A DNA stretch of 6,350 bases, taken from Clostridia bacterium (GTDB taxonomy: Bacteria; Bacillota; Clostridia; Oscillospirales; CAG-272). Shown piece by piece: positions 5,974 to 6,350 of this stretch. A program made the translations under genes and the position numbers. Every line of letters starts with the position of its first letter. The first letter of the stretch is position 1. The DNA lies in assembly GCA_017382555.1 (NCBI GenBank), contig JAFOAB010000355.1, positions 1 through 6,350 on the forward strand, read 5' to 3'. The notes beneath the pieces are model-generated. The model did not search any database. It was not told the DNA's origin and saw only the letters and a list, made by a program, of their open reading frames with translations.

Positions 5974-6132
5974 TCAGCAGCTCTTCTTTCCGTTGTCAAA
6001 GGACGGGTTAAAGGCGTAGAAATTCTTGCAGTCCATCTTATCCTGAGCTATGCGCATAACATCACCAATCTTACCAAATCAAAAAGATGCCCAAAAACCC
6101 TTGATACATAAGGGTTTTTGAGCATTTTGCAT
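5974..6132 (-). pseudogene. Coding-like minus-strand stretch interrupted by one TGA; gene remnant or two very small ORFs, unrecognised
   Basis: On the minus strand an ATG at 6132 opens a 17-residue frame, MQNAQKPLCIKGFWASF, ending at TGA (6081-6079). The same frame continues for 34 more codons, FGKIGDV then MRIAQDKMDCKNFYAFNPSF then DNGKKSC, to a TGA at 5976-5974. The second part uses codons like those of the confident genes (GCC, GAC, AAG, AAC, CCG) and has a protein-like amino acid mix, so it may be the 3' end of a decayed gene. I do not recognise the product. A 27-codon ORF from the ATG at 6057 is also possible, but it has only a weak GGTG ahead of it. The hairpin at 6084-6128 sits inside the first part, so the upstream half may be structural RNA sequence that is open by chance. 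Confidence 0.3.
6081..6128 (-). terminator. Large hairpin, probable minus-strand terminator or attenuator
   Basis: CAAAAACCCTT (6092-6102) pairs perfectly with AAGGGTTTTTG (6110-6120) around GATACAT; past a C/A mismatch the stem extends seven more pairs (6084-6090 with 6122-6128, one G-T). On the minus strand it is followed by TTTTT (6085-6081, partly within the stem base), as in an intrinsic terminator. A T run also occurs at 6133-6137 on the plus strand, so action in both directions is possible. Confidence 0.6.
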
Positions 6133-6164
6133 TTTTACCTATTTTTGTGATTTTTGCCCTTTTT

Positions 6165-6182
6165 GATGCAAAAACCTTTGAT
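6165..6182. repeat. Second, imperfect copy of a hairpin-arm sequence
   Basis: GATGC-AAAAACCTTTGAT here repeats GATGC-cc-AAAAACCCTTGAT at 6086-6105 in the same orientation, with 59 nt between them. In a minus-strand transcript this copy would come first and could pair with the middle arm (6110-6125), competing with the hairpin at 6084-6128. Confidence 0.5.
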
Positions 6183-6188
6183 GTAGAT

Positions 6189-6216
6189 AGTATAGCACAA
6201 AAGTACGAAAAATCAA
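6189..6216 (-). promoter_or_regulatory. SigA-type promoter for a short minus-strand transcript
   Basis: On the minus strand TTGATT (6216-6211), a 16-nt spacer and TATACT (6194-6189, 5 of 6), with TGC just before the -10 as an extended element. Initiation near 6182 would place the 6165-6182 copy at the very 5' end, and the hairpin at 6084-6128 would stop transcription after about 100 nt. Confidence 0.5.
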
Positions 6217-6275
6217 TGGTTACTCCCGACCACCACCACATAGTAAAGATGTAGAATAAAGTTACGAATATATCC

Positions 6276-6304
6276 TTTAATTCTTTTCTGATTTATGGTA
6301 TAAT
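6276..6304 (+). promoter_or_regulatory. Extended -10 promoter facing the right edge
   Basis: A perfect TATAAT (6299-6304) is preceded by TGG (extended -10). The best -35 at 17 nt is only TTTAAT (6276-6281, 3 of 6), typical of promoters that rely on the TGn element. It should drive a gene starting beyond 6350. Just downstream, AACTG-A-CAGTT (6331-6341) is an inverted repeat that could be an operator in the leader. Confidence 0.5.
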
Positions 6305-6350
6305 ACTGTTCGATAAATAAGAAATTGGCGAACTGACAGTTTTCAACGCA

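Larger units (their letters stand above)
5905..6350. other. Gene-poor tail with hairpins, promoters and a broken coding-like stretch
   Basis: I find no intact recognisable protein gene, tRNA or rRNA here. From left to right the stretch holds a small repeat-like hairpin (5945-5961), a minus-strand coding-like frame split by TGA (5974-6132), a large hairpin (6084-6128), a second copy of the sequence forming one hairpin arm (6165-6182), a minus-strand promoter (6189-6216), and a plus-strand promoter (6276-6304) facing the right edge. Composition shifts from gene-like around 5974-6075 to AT-rich from about 6080 onward, which may mark a junction between an old gene remnant and other DNA. Confidence 0.6.

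Noticed and set aside
5905..6350. CRISPR array, tRNA or transposase in the tail
   Set aside because: There are only two imperfect copies of one short sequence, no regular spacers, no cloverleaf with a TTC loop, and no transposase or integrase motif in any frame.

Overview
The window reads as chromosomal DNA of an anaerobic, low-to-mid GC Bacillota, most likely a Clostridia-type gut or fermentative bacterium. This is inferred from strong AGGAGG-like ribosome binding sites, SigA-type promoters with extended -10 elements, hairpin-plus-T-run terminators, a Firmicutes-type Xpt, and an electron-transfer flavoprotein (ETF)/lactate-dehydrogenase operon of the kind described in Acetobacterium woodii. 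No species can be named from the sequence alone.

Left part (1-2313, minus strand): purine salvage. deoD (1538-2257) has its own promoter and a hairpin terminator. Next come xpt (816-1388) with its own promoter, and a BMP-family (PnrA/Med-like) solute-binding lipoprotein (1-761, running off the left edge) that appears to share the xpt transcript. Together they suggest uptake of purine nucleosides, phosphorolysis to free bases and ribose-1-phosphate, and conversion of xanthine or guanine to nucleotides. The xpt leader is too short to hold the purine riboswitch found in front of many xpt genes.

Middle part (2385-5904, plus strand): a three-gene operon facing away from deoD. It encodes EtfB, an EtfA carrying an N-terminal four-cysteine ferredoxin-like segment, and a GlcD/LctD-type FAD-dependent 2-hydroxyacid dehydrogenase. 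The genes are tightly packed (12-nt gap from the etfB stop to the preferred etfA start, then a 1-nt TAATG overlap) and end at a strong terminator. This matches the electron-confurcating lactate dehydrogenase LctBCD, which oxidises lactate with NAD+ at the expense of reduced ferredoxin. The 215-nt divergent intergenic region holds a promoter for each side, a perfect 12-bp palindrome and a Rex-like sequence.

Right part (5905-6350): about 450 nt with no convincing intact gene. It holds a short repeat-like hairpin, a minus-strand coding-like stretch broken by one TGA, a large hairpin, a minus-strand promoter whose transcript would begin with a sequence able to compete for that hairpin (an attenuator or small-RNA layout), and a plus-strand extended -10 promoter pointing out of the window. 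This tail is the least explained part of the window.
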